Part shown: piece by piece, positions 34,095 to 42,825 of the stretch
Layout of the letters: every line of letters starts with the position of its first letter
Position numbering within the stretch: position 1 is the stretch's first letter
NCBI RefSeq assembly: GCF_018129085.1
Contig: NZ_JAAGBB010000001.1
Span: 62,001-126,000 of the forward strand
DNA from: Plastoroseomonas hellenica
GTDB lineage: Bacteria; Pseudomonadota; Alphaproteobacteria; Acetobacterales; Acetobacteraceae
Reading direction: 5' to 3'
Length of the DNA stretch: 64,000 nt
Notes under the pieces: generated by a model
What the model was told of the DNA's origin: nothing
Database searches by the model: none
What the model saw: only the letters and a program-made list of their open reading frames with translations
Program-made: the position numbers and the translations under genes

Positions 34095-35381
34095 TCATGG
34101 TGAGGCGCTGGCCGTCTCTGATCGGCCGCCGCTGAAGCGCGACAGGCGGAATGGCGACAGGTCGAGATTGGTGGGCCGCCCGCTCACCAGCCCAGCGGCC
34201 AGCCGCCCGGTCGTGGCACCCCAGCTCAATCCCATATGGCCGTGACCGAAGGCATAGATGACGTTGCGGGCCGAGGAGGCGCGGTCGATCACCGGCAGGC
34301 TGTCAGGCAGGCTTGGCCGATGACCCATCCAGAAGCGATGGCCTTCGGTCTTCAGCCCAGGGATCAGCGATTGCGCGATGGTCATCAGATTGCGCGCCCG
34401 GTCCCAGTTCGGCGGCGCCGTCAGCCCCGCGAACTCCACGGTCCCCGCGAGCCGCAGCCCCTGCTCCATGGGCGAGAGCGCGAAGCCGCGCTCCACATGC
34501 GACATGCTGTGGCGCGGCATGATGCCCGGATCGGGCAGCATGACGTGGTAGCCGCGCTCGGTCTCCAGCGGCACCCGGTCGCCGAGGGCGCGTGCCAGCC
34601 GATGCGACCAGGCGCCGGCCGCCACCACCACCGCGGATGCGGGCTCGACATGGCCGTCGGCGCAGGCGACGCCACTCACCAGCGCGCCATGGTGGGTGAA
34701 GCCAGTGGCGGTGCCGGTCACTTCCCGGCCGCCGCGGGCACGGAACAGGGTGCGAAAGGCGGTCAGCAGCCGCAGCGGGTCGCCCACGGTCAGCCGGTCG
34801 AGGGAGGCGACGGCGAAGCCGATCGAGGACGCCAGCGCCGGTTCCTTGGCCCGGAGCGCTTCCCCCTCCAGCAATTCGTGGCGGAAGCCCGACTTGACCC
34901 GCAGCGACCAGCGCCAGCCTTCGGCTTCCCAGGCGGCGCGGGAGGCGTAGAGGCGCAGATGCGGGCCAGGTCGCAGCACGTCCTGTATGCCGGCCTCCTC
35001 GATCAGCGGCTGATAGTCGAGCGCGATCCGGTCGCAGAGCGCCGCCATGGCCGCGGAGATGCGCTCGACCTCCGACATGCGGCCGGCACGCAGGAAGCGC
35101 AGCAGCCAAGGTGTCAGGCGCGGCAGGTAGCGCAGCCGCAGCGCGAGCGGGCCGAGTGGATCGGCCAGCCAGCGCGGGAGCGCGCGGAGCACATGCGGGC
35201 CGGAGAGTGGCACGACCTCGCCCACCGCAAGATGGCCGGCATTGCCATAGGACGCCGCGCGCGTGGGGTCGCCGGGATCGAGCAGCACCACATCATGCCC
35301 ATCGCGCTGCAGATGCAGCGCGCTACCCAATCCGACGAAGCCGCTGCCGATGACGACGACCGGCGCCGAGGAGGCCATCAT
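34095..35381 (-). CDS. FAD-dependent D-amino acid dehydrogenase-like oxidoreductase (DadA-like)
   Basis: A 428-residue flavoprotein. The FAD motif PVVVIGSGFVGLGSALHLQRDGHDVVLLD is at the N-terminus, followed by SYGNAGHLAVGEVVPLS, a DadA-like segment, and a C-terminal VIYAFGHGHMGLSWGATTGRLAAGL. DadA enzymes oxidise D-amino acids at the inner face of the membrane. It overlaps the neighbouring FAD gene by 4 nt. Two adjacent amine oxidoreductases after an amino acid importer point to catabolism of an unusual (D-, N-methyl or opine-like) amino acid. Substrate unproven. Confidence 0.9.
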   Translation of the reverse strand: MMASSAPVVVIGSGFVGLGSALHLQRDGHDVVLLDPGDPTRAASYGNAGHLAVGEVVPLSGPHVLRALPRWLADPLGPLALRLRYLPRLTPWLLRFLRAGRMSEVERISAAMAALCDRIALDYQPLIEEAGIQDVLRPGPHLRLYASRAAWEAEGWRWSLRVKSGFRHELLEGEALRAKEPALASSIGFAVASLDRLTVGDPLRLLTAFRTLFRARGGREVTGTATGFTHHGALVSGVACADGHVEPASAVVVAAGAWSHRLARALGDRVPLETERGYHVMLPDPGIMPRHSMSHVERGFALSPMEQGLRLAGTVEFAGLTAPPNWDRARNLMTIAQSLIPGLKTEGHRFWMGHRPSLPDSLPVIDRASSARNVIYAFGHGHMGLSWGATTGRLAAGLVSGRPTNLDLSPFRLSRFSGGRSETASASP

Positions 35382-36541
35382 GCCTTGGGGCCGTCATCCG
35401 GCAGCGGTGTATTCTCGACGATGCGGCGATAGGAGAGGCGCGACAGGTCGATGGACCGGGAGCCGCCTTCGAGGATCATCTCCTTCACCGCCCGTCCCAC
35501 CGCCGGCCCATGCTGCAGGCCATGGCCGGAGAAGCCGGCGGCCACAATGAAGTTCGGCACCGCCGGGAAGCGGTCGATCACCGCATTGCCGTCCAGGCTG
35601 TTCATGTCGTAGTGCCCGACCCAGCCGCCCTTCTCCTTCACCGCTTCGAAGGCCGCGCTCTTCTCCGCGATCTGCGGCCAGAGGAAGTCGTTGAAGAGAT
35701 CGGGGTCCAGCGTCCAGTTAAAGCCGCGCGGCTCATCGAAGCGGGTATAGCCGGTGAGGTAGCCCTTCTGGTGCGGCCGGATCGCGAGGCCGGAGGCATG
35801 GCGCATCGCCGGAATGGTCTCGATCGGGTCGCGGGTGTCGAAGAAGAATTGCTGCCGGCGCATCGGCGCGATCGGCACCTGCATGCCGACCATGGCGCAG
35901 ATCCCGGCGGCCCAGCAATTCGCCACATTGACCAGGGTATCCACGGCGAGCGAGCTGCCGCTTTCAAGCCGCGCCGCCGTGACTTTGCCGTCCGCGACGT
36001 CGAGCCCGACGACACGGTCCTGCAGATAGGTGATGCCGCGCCCCTCGGCAGCCCTGCGGAAGCCCATCAGCGCGCCATAGGGGTCGATCTGACCATCGGC
36101 CGGCGACAGCGCAGCGGCATCGACATCGTTGAAATTGAAGGACGGGTAGCGCCGGCGCAGTGCCTCCCGGTCGAGCAGATGGACCTCGACGCCGAGCCGT
36201 CGCTGCATCGCCGCATTCGCTTCCAGCGCCGCGACGTCGGCGGCGCCGCGGACCTGATAGAGATAGCCAATGCGGCGGAACTGCGGATCGAATTCCACCG
36301 TGCCCCCGTTCACATGGGTCGCGAAATCCGAATAGACAGTATCGCCGTAGAGCGACATCGCGACATTCTCAGGCAGTGCGTGCTGCAGCCGAACGCCGCC
36401 GACGGCGCGCGGCGTCGCCGCGAACTCGTAGGTCGGGTCGGGCTCCACCACCACGACATCCGCCGCGGCGCCGGCCACCGCCAGGTGATAGGCGATGCTC
36501 GACCCCATGATGCCACCGCCGACGATGACGATCCGCTGCAT
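35378..36541 (-). CDS. FAD-dependent oxidoreductase, DAO family (sarcosine/dimethylglycine oxidase-like)
   Basis: A 387-residue flavoprotein distinct from its neighbour. FAD motif: RIVIVGGGIMGSSIAYHLAVAG, then VVVVEPDPTYEFAATPRAVGGVRLQ with the Arg/Gly segment typical of sarcosine oxidase beta and FOXRED1-like proteins. The substrate-side region has MRRQQFFFDT, and the C-terminal FAD contact is FIVAAGFSGHGLQHGPAVGRAV. It overlaps the ATPase stop by one base and the DadA-like start by 4 nt, so it is translated with the importer. Oxidation of an N-alkyl or secondary amino acid is plausible. Confidence 0.9.
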   Translation of the reverse strand: MQRIVIVGGGIMGSSIAYHLAVAGAAADVVVVEPDPTYEFAATPRAVGGVRLQHALPENVAMSLYGDTVYSDFATHVNGGTVEFDPQFRRIGYLYQVRGAADVAALEANAAMQRRLGVEVHLLDREALRRRYPSFNFNDVDAAALSPADGQIDPYGALMGFRRAAEGRGITYLQDRVVGLDVADGKVTAARLESGSSLAVDTLVNVANCWAAGICAMVGMQVPIAPMRRQQFFFDTRDPIETIPAMRHASGLAIRPHQKGYLTGYTRFDEPRGFNWTLDPDLFNDFLWPQIAEKSAAFEAVKEKGGWVGHYDMNSLDGNAVIDRFPAVPNFIVAAGFSGHGLQHGPAVGRAVKEMILEGGSRSIDLSRLSYRRIVENTPLPDDGPKA

Positions 36542-37374
36542 CAGCCTTGCTCCCTGGTGGTGAGGGCGAATGGCCCTGGTGGATCGTCGTGCATCTGCTC
36601 CGGCAGGCGAAACAGGGTATGGCTGCGCAGGAAGTCGCGGGTGCGCGGGCGCTGCGGGTTCAGCAGCACCTGCTGCGGGGTGCCTTCCTCATGGATGACG
36701 CCGTGCTCCATGAACACCACGCGGTCGGCCACATTGTAGGCGAAGCCGAGCTCATGGGTGACGATCAGCATCGTCATGCCATCCTCCCGGAGCTGCCGCA
36801 TGGCCAGCAGCACCTCGCCCACGAGTTCCGGATCGAGGGCGGAGGTCACCTCGTCGAACAGCATCATGGAAGGCTCCATGGCGAGCGCGCGCGCGATCGC
36901 GACGCGCTGCTGCTGTCCACCGGAGAGCTGCGCGGGATAGCTCCGCGCCTTCTCGAGGATGCCGACCTTCTCGAGATTGGCCGCGGCGACGCGGCGCGCC
37001 TCGGCCTCCGACAGGCCGCGCAGCTTCATCGGCCCGATCATGACGTTGCGCTCGGCGGTCATGTGCGGAAACAGGTTGAACTGCTGGAAGACCATGCCAA
37101 CGCGCATCCGGAGCGCCGAGAGTTCCCGGTTGGGGTAGCGGATGCGGCCGTCTCGGGCTTCCCGCCCAACCAGGCGGCCTTCCAGGTGGATACGCCCTGC
37201 ACCCGGCATCTCCAGGAAGTTGAGGCAGCGCAGCAGCGTGCTCTTGCCGGAGCCGCTGGCGCCCAGGATCACGACAGCTTCACCGCGCCGCACCGTCAGG
37301 TCGATGCCGCGCAGGACGTGCAGCGGACCGTAATGCTTGTGCAGGCCTTCGACGCGCAGGACCTCATCAGCCAT
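36541..37374 (-). CDS. Polar amino acid ABC importer ATPase (GlnQ/HisP family)
   Basis: A 277-residue ATPase with Walker [11 protein letters not shown]-loop [13 protein letters not shown], signature [15 protein letters not shown] and Walker [17 protein letters not shown]; the V-T-S-ALD form is diagnostic of the amino acid importers. A loop with [13 protein letters not shown] between Walker A and the Q-loop is slightly long, as in HisP. It overlaps the permease gene by 8 nt. Confidence 0.93.
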   Translation of the reverse strand: MADEVLRVEGLHKHYGPLHVLRGIDLTVRRGEAVVILGASGSGKSTLLRCLNFLEMPGAGRIHLEGRLVGREARDGRIRYPNRELSALRMRVGMVFQQFNLFPHMTAERNVMIGPMKLRGLSEAEARRVAAANLEKVGILEKARSYPAQLSGGQQQRVAIARALAMEPSMMLFDEVTSALDPELVGEVLLAMRQLREDGMTMLIVTHELGFAYNVADRVVFMEHGVIHEEGTPQQVLLNPQRPRTRDFLRSHTLFRLPEQMHDDPPGPFALTTREQG

Positions 37375-38029
37375 GGCGCGCGAGCCTCCGCTCCATCATG
37401 CCCGCGATCGCGCTGGTGGGCAGCAGCACCAGGATGAAGGCGGCGCCGACTGCGGTATAGGCCTCGATCGGGCGGAATTCCTGTTCGCTGAGCAGCTTGG
37501 CCGAGTAGAGCAATTCGGCATAGGCGATGGTGGAGGCGACCGAGGTGGTCTTCACGATCTCCAGCACCTGGTTGGTGAAGGCCGGCAGCACCCGTCGGAA
37601 GGCCTGCGGCAGCACCACATAGCGCATCGTCATGCCATGGCCGAAGCCGACCGCGCGCGCGCCATCCCATTGCCCCTTCTCGATCGAGGCAATGCCGCTG
37701 CGAAACACCTCCGTCAGATAGGCGCCGGCATAGAGAGAGGTCGCGATGGCGGCCGCGGCATAGGCGTTCGGTTGCACACCGGTCAGGATGGGGATCGAGA
37801 AATAGAGCCAGAAGATCTGCACCAGCACCGGGATGTTGCGGAAGAACTCGACATACCCGGTGCCGACGGCGCGCAGGATCGCGCTGCCGGACAGCCGCGC
37901 CGTGGCGCCGACGAGGCCGATCACCGTGCCGGCAACCAGGCTCACCACCGCAAGCCGCAAGGTGCCGAGCAGGCCCTGCAGGATGAAGTGGCGCTGGTCG
38001 ATCAGGAAGGCGAAATCCCACTCATGCAT
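37367..38029 (-). CDS. Polar amino acid ABC importer permease (HisM/GlnP type)
   Basis: A 220-residue permease. [35 protein letters not shown] and [47 protein letters not shown] (the EAA region) are the family hallmarks. It starts 6 nt after the partner permease. Confidence 0.92.
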   Translation of the reverse strand: MHEWDFAFLIDQRHFILQGLLGTLRLAVVSLVAGTVIGLVGATARLSGSAILRAVGTGYVEFFRNIPVLVQIFWLYFSIPILTGVQPNAYAAAAIATSLYAGAYLTEVFRSGIASIEKGQWDGARAVGFGHGMTMRYVVLPQAFRRVLPAFTNQVLEIVKTTSVASTIAYAELLYSAKLLSEQEFRPIEAYTAVGAAFILVLLPTSAIAGMMERRLARHG

Positions 38030-38035
38030 CGGCGG

Positions 38036-38701
38036 TCACTCCGGCACCGCGACGCGCCGCTCAATGGCGCGCACGAGCCGGCTCACGCAGAAGATGGTGG
38101 TGAAGAAGAACAGCGCCACGATGGTGAAGGTCTCCATCGGGCGAAAGGTCTCGGAGGCGGCGCGGTTCGCCATCTGCACGATCTCGGCATAGGAAATCGC
38201 TGCGGCGAGCGAGGTCGCCTTGTAGAGTTCCGTGATACGGGTGAAGAAGATCGGGATCATTCGCCGCACCGCCTGCGGCAAGATGATGGTGCGCATGCGC
38301 GTGGCGCTTCCCATGCCGAGTGCGGTCGCCGCCTGCCACTGCCCGCGATCGACCGAGATAATGCCACCGCGGAACACCTCCGCCATATAGGCGCCGGTTT
38401 GCAGCCCGAGCGCCAGCGTGACTGCCGTGTGACCGGCGAAGTCGACGCCAGCCAGGATCGGGAAGGCGAAGAAGAACCAGTAGATCAGCACGATCGACGG
38501 TGCCGTGCGGAAGATGTCGGTGGTGATCGCCAGCAGCCAGGACAGCACCGGAATCCGCGCCAGCCGCAGCATCGCGACCGCGAGGCCGAGCGGCAGCGCG
38601 ATCAGCAATGCCGAGCCAGCCAGCCGAAAGGTGTTGGCGGCGCCTTCCAGCAACAGGTCGGAATGGCGGAAGACCGCGGCGAAATCCCATTCATAGGCCA
38701 T
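38036..38701 (-). CDS. Polar amino acid ABC importer permease (HisQ type)
   Basis: A 221-residue permease closely related to its partner. GAANTFRLAGSALLIALPLGL, FRTAPSIVLIYWFFFAFPIL and AEVFRGGIISVDRGQWQAATALGMGSATRMRTIILPQAVRRMIP are readable. Both begin with the same EWDFA motif, suggesting an ancient duplication. It follows the binding-protein gene by 15 nt. Confidence 0.92.
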   Translation of the reverse strand: MAYEWDFAAVFRHSDLLLEGAANTFRLAGSALLIALPLGLAVAMLRLARIPVLSWLLAITTDIFRTAPSIVLIYWFFFAFPILAGVDFAGHTAVTLALGLQTGAYMAEVFRGGIISVDRGQWQAATALGMGSATRMRTIILPQAVRRMIPIFFTRITELYKATSLAAAISYAEIVQMANRAASETFRPMETFTIVALFFFTTIFCVSRLVRAIERRVAVPE

Positions 38702-38716
38702 CCGCCCGATCCCCGC

Positions 38717-39601
38717 CTACCAGAGCTCCCGCTGGATCGGCGTTGCCTTCCCGGCTTCCAGGCCGCGGAAGACCATGAACTCGTCATAGATCTGCTGGGT
38801 AATGCCGCCATTGTAGAAATAGCCGACGCAGGTGTTCAGGTAGTTGGCCCAGCGCGTGTCCGTCTCCTTGCGTACCCCGGCGCCGGCGGGGACGGCGACG
38901 ATCGGGCGGGGCACCAGGCTCTTGCCGCGGCGCATGCGCGCGATGGTGAGGTCGACGGTCGGGCCGGTGGTGACGGCGATGTCGATGCGGTTCGACTGCC
39001 AGGACGCCATCAGCTCGCCGGTGGTCGGGTAGCGCTGGATGGCGGCGCGTGGCGCGAGCCGGGTCAGGGTCTGGTCGGTCGAGCTGCCGAGCGCGACGCC
39101 GACCCGCGCCGAAGGATTGTTGAGGTCGGTCCAGGTGGTGGCCGTCACGCTCTCCCGCGCCAGGCCGGCGATCGGGTACCAGAGGATGGGGGAGGGTACG
39201 AAGTCAACCGCCAGCGCCCGTTCCGGCGTCGGGTCCAGGATGAACATGGTGTCGATCTGGCCGGCCTGAAGCGCCGCGACCGCGGTGCCCCAGGTCACCT
39301 CCACCATCTCGAGCTGCACGTTCATCGCGCGCGCGATCAGTTCCCCGATGCGCGGGCCGATGCCGCGCCAGGTGACGTCGCCGACCCGCACGGCGCCGGG
39401 GGCGTCGCTGTTGGCGGTGTCCTTGTAGTACCAGGGCTCCGACAACGCCGCGCCGACGCGCAGCTTGCGGCCCTGCATAATGGTGTCCCAGGTCGAGGCC
39501 GCGGCCTGGGCGCGCACCAGGCGCGGGGCGGCCAGCGTGCCGAGCGTCGCCAGGCCGGCGGCGAGCCCTGGAAGCAGGCGGCGGGAAATGACGGGGTTCA
39601 T
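38717..39601 (-). CDS. Amino acid ABC importer substrate-binding protein (family 3)
   Basis: A 294-residue periplasmic binding protein. An SRRLLPGLAAGL signal ends near VRAQA. The mature domain has GRKLRVGAALSEPWYYKD, IDTMFILDPTPERALAVDFV and GVALGSSTDQTLTR, the typical family 3 pattern; the usual ligand Arg region is near LAPRAAIQRYPTTGELM. ATG 39601 follows AGGAG. It is the first gene of a long minus-strand series containing the importer, two FAD oxidoreductases and, further on, a Bug receptor and dehydrogenase. Confidence 0.9.
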   Translation of the reverse strand: MNPVISRRLLPGLAAGLATLGTLAAPRLVRAQAAASTWDTIMQGRKLRVGAALSEPWYYKDTANSDAPGAVRVGDVTWRGIGPRIGELIARAMNVQLEMVEVTWGTAVAALQAGQIDTMFILDPTPERALAVDFVPSPILWYPIAGLARESVTATTWTDLNNPSARVGVALGSSTDQTLTRLAPRAAIQRYPTTGELMASWQSNRIDIAVTTGPTVDLTIARMRRGKSLVPRPIVAVPAGAGVRKETDTRWANYLNTCVGYFYNGGITQQIYDEFMVFRGLEAGKATPIQRELW

Positions 39602-40010
39602 GGCGGTCGGCTCCTGCACGGGATGCGGATCGGTGAGAGCCTGGGGCAGCGCGGCAGGGTCGCCGGGGCGGGCGACAGCGTTCGGCTCCCGGAAGACCTT
39701 CAACGCCACCACACCCAAACCTGCCTGCGTCATGGAACCTCGCTGTCTGACCCTGGTGGCATGCCCATGGGGCGCGGCAACGACGGCACGCGGCACAACG
39801 GACATCCGGAGCAGGCTCGTTCGACCCGATCCTGGCGTAGACGGCGTTCCCTGGATCGCAACCGGCAGGCTGATCTGCTCTCGCAGTTCAGCGCGAGCAG
39901 GTTGCGTCCTGTGGTCAGGTTCCGGGTCGGAGCGCCGCGAGGGAAGCGGTGATTCCGGACGCGATGATATGATCGGGCCTCATACCGGCGCCGAAGCCGC
40001 GTCGGGTGCT
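39602..40010. other. 409-bp gap with one structured inverted-repeat element
   Basis: No gene is supported. It separates the LLM monooxygenase stop from the amino acid binding protein start, both on the minus strand, and so must hold the promoter of the importer operon. The only clear structure is the nested stem at 39857-39906. I see no convincing sigma-70 hexamers. Confidence 0.5.
39857..39906. promoter_or_regulatory. Nested stem-loop in the 409-bp gap
   Basis: An outer stem CGCAAC (39857-39862)/GTTGCG (39901-39906) encloses an inner stem CTGCTC (39875-39880)/GAGCAG (39895-39900), which can continue by two pairs past one mismatch to an 8-nt loop. It could terminate the LLM operon or act in the leader of the amino acid importer mRNA. 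No known riboswitch consensus was recognised. Confidence 0.35.
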
Positions 40011-41306
40011 CTATTCCCGCCGGTCGGGCACCGGCAGGCCGAGATGCTCGCGGAGCGTGCGCCCGGCATAGCCGCTCCGGAACAGCCCGCGTTCCTGCAG
40101 GATTGGCACCACCAGGCCGACGAAATCCACGAGCCCACCCGGAAAATGCGAGGGCATGATGTTGAAGCCGTCCGCGGCCATGCCGGTGAACCAGGCTTCC
40201 AGCGTATCGGCGACGCTCTCCGCCGAGCCGCACAGCACCCAATGCCCGCGTGCGGCGGCGATCAGGTTGTAGACGTCGCGGAGCGACATGGCCTCCCGCC
40301 GCGCCTTGCTCAGCATGGCACGGGAGAAGCTGTGATAGGTGTCGGGCAGCGGCAGATCCGGGATGGGGCCGTCGAGATCGTAGGGACTCATATCCGTTCC
40401 GAACCGGTCCGACAGCAGTTGGAGTGCATTCGAGCCATCGATGTAGCCCTGCAGCAGCGCCAGTTTCTCGAAGGCCTCACGATCGGTGCGGCCGACGACA
40501 GGCATGACGCCGGGCAATACCGTGACCGCGCCGGCGGCGCGGCCGAACTTCGGCAGTAGCGCCTTCAGCGCGGCGTATTGCGCCTGGGCTTCGGAGAAAT
40601 CCTGCACAACGGAGAAGACGACATCCGCGGTGCGCGCGGCCAGCACCTGACCGGGGCCGGAGCCGCCGGCCTGCAGCACGATGGGATGGCCCTGCGGTGC
40701 GCGGCCGATGTTGAGCGGGCCTTTGACGCTGAAATGTGGCCCCACGTGATCCAGGGCGCGGATCTTCGCGGGATCGAGATAGCGGCCGGTGACGCGGTCG
40801 GCGACCAGCGCGTCCGCCGCCCAGCAATCCCAGAGGCCCTTCACCACATCCACATATTCGCCGGCGATGGCGTAGCGTTCGGCATGGTTGGGGTGCAGCC
40901 GGCCGAAATTCGGCGCCGCCTGCGGGCTGGCGCCGGTCACCGCGTTCCAGGCCGCGCGCCCCTTGCTGATGTGATCGAGGGAGGCGAAGGCACGCGCCGT
41001 GGTGAAGGGATCGCTGTAGGTCGTCGCGACCGTGGCGCCGAGCCCGATATGGGTGGTGCTGGAGGCCAGCGCCGCCAGCATGGTCAGCGGCTCCAGCCGC
41101 AGCGTGTAGGAGGGGTGGGCGGCCGGGTCGGCATAGAGGTTGTCGCCCATGAAGATCAGGTCGAAGCAGCCGCGCTCCGCGACCCGGGCGATCTCGCGCA
41201 CCGCGTCGATATCCTGGAAACTGTCGAAGGCGCCGGGATACCGCCAGCCCGCGACATGGCTGCCGGTGCCGAGCAGGAAGAGCCCGAGACGCATATGACG
41301 GGGCAT
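40011..41306 (-). CDS. LLM-class FMN-dependent monooxygenase (NtaA/SnaA/DszA family)
   Basis: A 431-residue bacterial luciferase-like monooxygenase. It uses reduced FMN and O2 to oxidise a small organic molecule; relatives attack nitrilotriacetate, dibenzothiophene sulfone or alkanesulfonates, and the RutA uracil enzyme belongs to the wider superfamily. Segments: GWRYPGAFDSFQDIDAVREIARVAERGCFDLIFMGDN, STTHIGLGATVATTYSDPFTTARAFASLDHISKGRAAWNAVT, HPIVLQAGGSGPGQ and HWVLCGSAESVADTLEAWF. A flavin reductase is not encoded nearby. It is the last gene of a ThiY-type ABC operon, 8 nt after the permease, so it probably acts on the imported molecule. Confidence 0.92.
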   Translation of the reverse strand: MPRHMRLGLFLLGTGSHVAGWRYPGAFDSFQDIDAVREIARVAERGCFDLIFMGDNLYADPAAHPSYTLRLEPLTMLAALASSTTHIGLGATVATTYSDPFTTARAFASLDHISKGRAAWNAVTGASPQAAPNFGRLHPNHAERYAIAGEYVDVVKGLWDCWAADALVADRVTGRYLDPAKIRALDHVGPHFSVKGPLNIGRAPQGHPIVLQAGGSGPGQVLAARTADVVFSVVQDFSEAQAQYAALKALLPKFGRAAGAVTVLPGVMPVVGRTDREAFEKLALLQGYIDGSNALQLLSDRFGTDMSPYDLDGPIPDLPLPDTYHSFSRAMLSKARREAMSLRDVYNLIAAARGHWVLCGSAESVADTLEAWFTGMAADGFNIMPSHFPGGLVDFVGLVVPILQERGLFRSGYAGRTLREHLGLPVPDRRE

Positions 41307-41314
41307 GGGACTAT

Positions 41315-42052
41315 TCACTTCCAGAAGATCACCCGGCGTTCGACCGCGCCGACCAACCCGAAGAAGGAGAGGCTGAGCGCGGAGGCCACGACGATCGCCG
41401 ACCAGACCTGCACGAAGTCGATCTGCACCACCGCCTGGTAGATGATCCAGCCGAGCCCGCCATAGGCGCCGAGCATCTCGGTCACGATGGCGACGATCAG
41501 GCTGCGCACCGTGGAGACGCGCATCCCCGCCGCGATCAGCGGCATCGCCGCCGGCAGGCGCAGGCGCCAGAGGATGGCGAGATGCCCGGCCCCAAAACTC
41601 CGCATCAGGTCGGCGGAGCGCCGGTCGACCCGGTCGAAGCCGGCGAGCGCGCTCAAGAAGATGGTGAAGCCGACCGCGAGGGCGACCATCACCACTTTCG
41701 ACGCGACGCCGATTCCGAACCAGAGTAGCACCAGGGGCGAGTAAGCGGCGACCGGCACCGAATTGATGGCCATCATCACCGGCAGCAGCCCCCCGCGCAG
41801 CGGTGGCAGCAGCACCAGCAGCACCGCGATGCCGATGCCAGCGACGCAGCCGATCGCGTAGCCGGCGAGCGCCTCCGCCGCTGTCAGCCAGCCAGCGGAG
41901 AACAGCGGCACCCGATGGGTCCAGACCGCGCCGAGGATGTCGCTCACCGCCGGCAGCGTATAGGCGGGGAGCGAGAGGCCGCGCGCCAGCACTTCCCAGA
42001 TCAGGAGCAGCAGCACGCCGCCGGCAATGCCGCGGGCCGCGCTGCGGCTCAT
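41315..42052 (-). CDS. ABC importer permease (NitT/TauT/ThiX type)
   Basis: A 245-residue permease with six helices. AINSVPVAAYSPLVLLWFGIGVASKVVMVALAVGF and SFGAGHLAILWRLRLPAAMPLIAAGMRVS, the EAA-like loop, are standard for the nitrate/taurine/pyrimidine importer group. ATG 42052 overlaps the previous permease stop by 4 nt. A much longer open frame upstream is only the mirror of that gene. Confidence 0.92.
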   Translation of the reverse strand: MSRSAARGIAGGVLLLLIWEVLARGLSLPAYTLPAVSDILGAVWTHRVPLFSAGWLTAAEALAGYAIGCVAGIGIAVLLVLLPPLRGGLLPVMMAINSVPVAAYSPLVLLWFGIGVASKVVMVALAVGFTIFLSALAGFDRVDRRSADLMRSFGAGHLAILWRLRLPAAMPLIAAGMRVSTVRSLIVAIVTEMLGAYGGLGWIIYQAVVQIDFVQVWSAIVVASALSLSFFGLVGAVERRVIFWK

Positions 42053-42825
42053 TGCTCCGCCCCCCAGAACACGATGCGGCGCTCGGCGAGGGCAACCAGC
42101 GCATAGAAGCCGGTGCCGAGCAGCGCCGAGCAGAGGATGGCGGCCCAGAGCGCCACGACATTCTCGTTGTACATCGCCTGCAGCAGCAGCACGCCGATGC
42201 CGGTGGTATCGCCGAACCATTCGCCGACGATGGCGCCGACCAGGCTGAGAGAGGCCGCCAGGCGGAGCGCCACGAAGATCTGCGGCAACGCCATCGGCAG
42301 TTGCAGGCGCAGCAGGACCTGGCGGCCGGAGGCGCCAAAGCTGCGCAGCAGCGCCACTTGCCGTGGATCGACGGCATTCAGCCCGAGCAGCGTGTTCACC
42401 GTGACCGGGAAAAAGGTGAGATAGAAGGCGATGACCGCCTTTGCCATCAGGGTATTGCCGAACCACAGCACGACCAGCGCGCCGAAGGCGATGACCGGGA
42501 TGGTCTGGGAGACGACGAAGATCGGGAACAGCATGTCGCGCAGCACCGGCGCGCGAAAGAAGGCGACGCCGTTCAGCACGCCGATGCCGGCCCCCGCCAC
42601 GAAGCCGATCAGCGTCTCCGCCAGGGTGCGCAGGAAGCCGTCGCGATAGGCGCCGGGCGTCAGCGCGATGGCGGAAAGCACCTCGCTCAGCCGCGGCAGG
42701 ATATGCGGGCGGATGCCGAGGAGGATGACTGCACCCTCCCACACTGCGGCCGCGAGCAGCAGGCCGAGGAGAAAGCGCGAGCCGGCCCGGATCGGTGCGG
42801 TGAAGCGGGCGCGCGCCGCCGTCAC
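42049..42825 (-). CDS. ABC importer permease (NitT/TauT/ThiX type)
   Basis: A 258-residue second permease. SQTIPVIAFGALVVLWFGNTLMAKAVIAFYLTFFPV and SFGASGRQVLLRLQLPMALPQIFVALRLAASLSLVGAIVGEW are the family blocks. It overlaps both its neighbours by 4 nt. Two unlike permeases form the pore, whereas many taurine importers use one gene as a homodimer. Confidence 0.92.
   Translation of the reverse strand: MTAARARFTAPIRAGSRFLLGLLLAAAVWEGAVILLGIRPHILPRLSEVLSAIALTPGAYRDGFLRTLAETLIGFVAGAGIGVLNGVAFFRAPVLRDMLFPIFVVSQTIPVIAFGALVVLWFGNTLMAKAVIAFYLTFFPVTVNTLLGLNAVDPRQVALLRSFGASGRQVLLRLQLPMALPQIFVALRLAASLSLVGAIVGEWFGDTTGIGVLLLQAMYNENVVALWAAILCSALLGTGFYALVALAERRIVFWGAEQ

Noticed and set aside
39602-40010. 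A SAM or SAM/SAH-type riboswitch in the large gap.
   Set aside because: The conserved primary-sequence elements of those riboswitches could not be found; only a plain nested stem is present.
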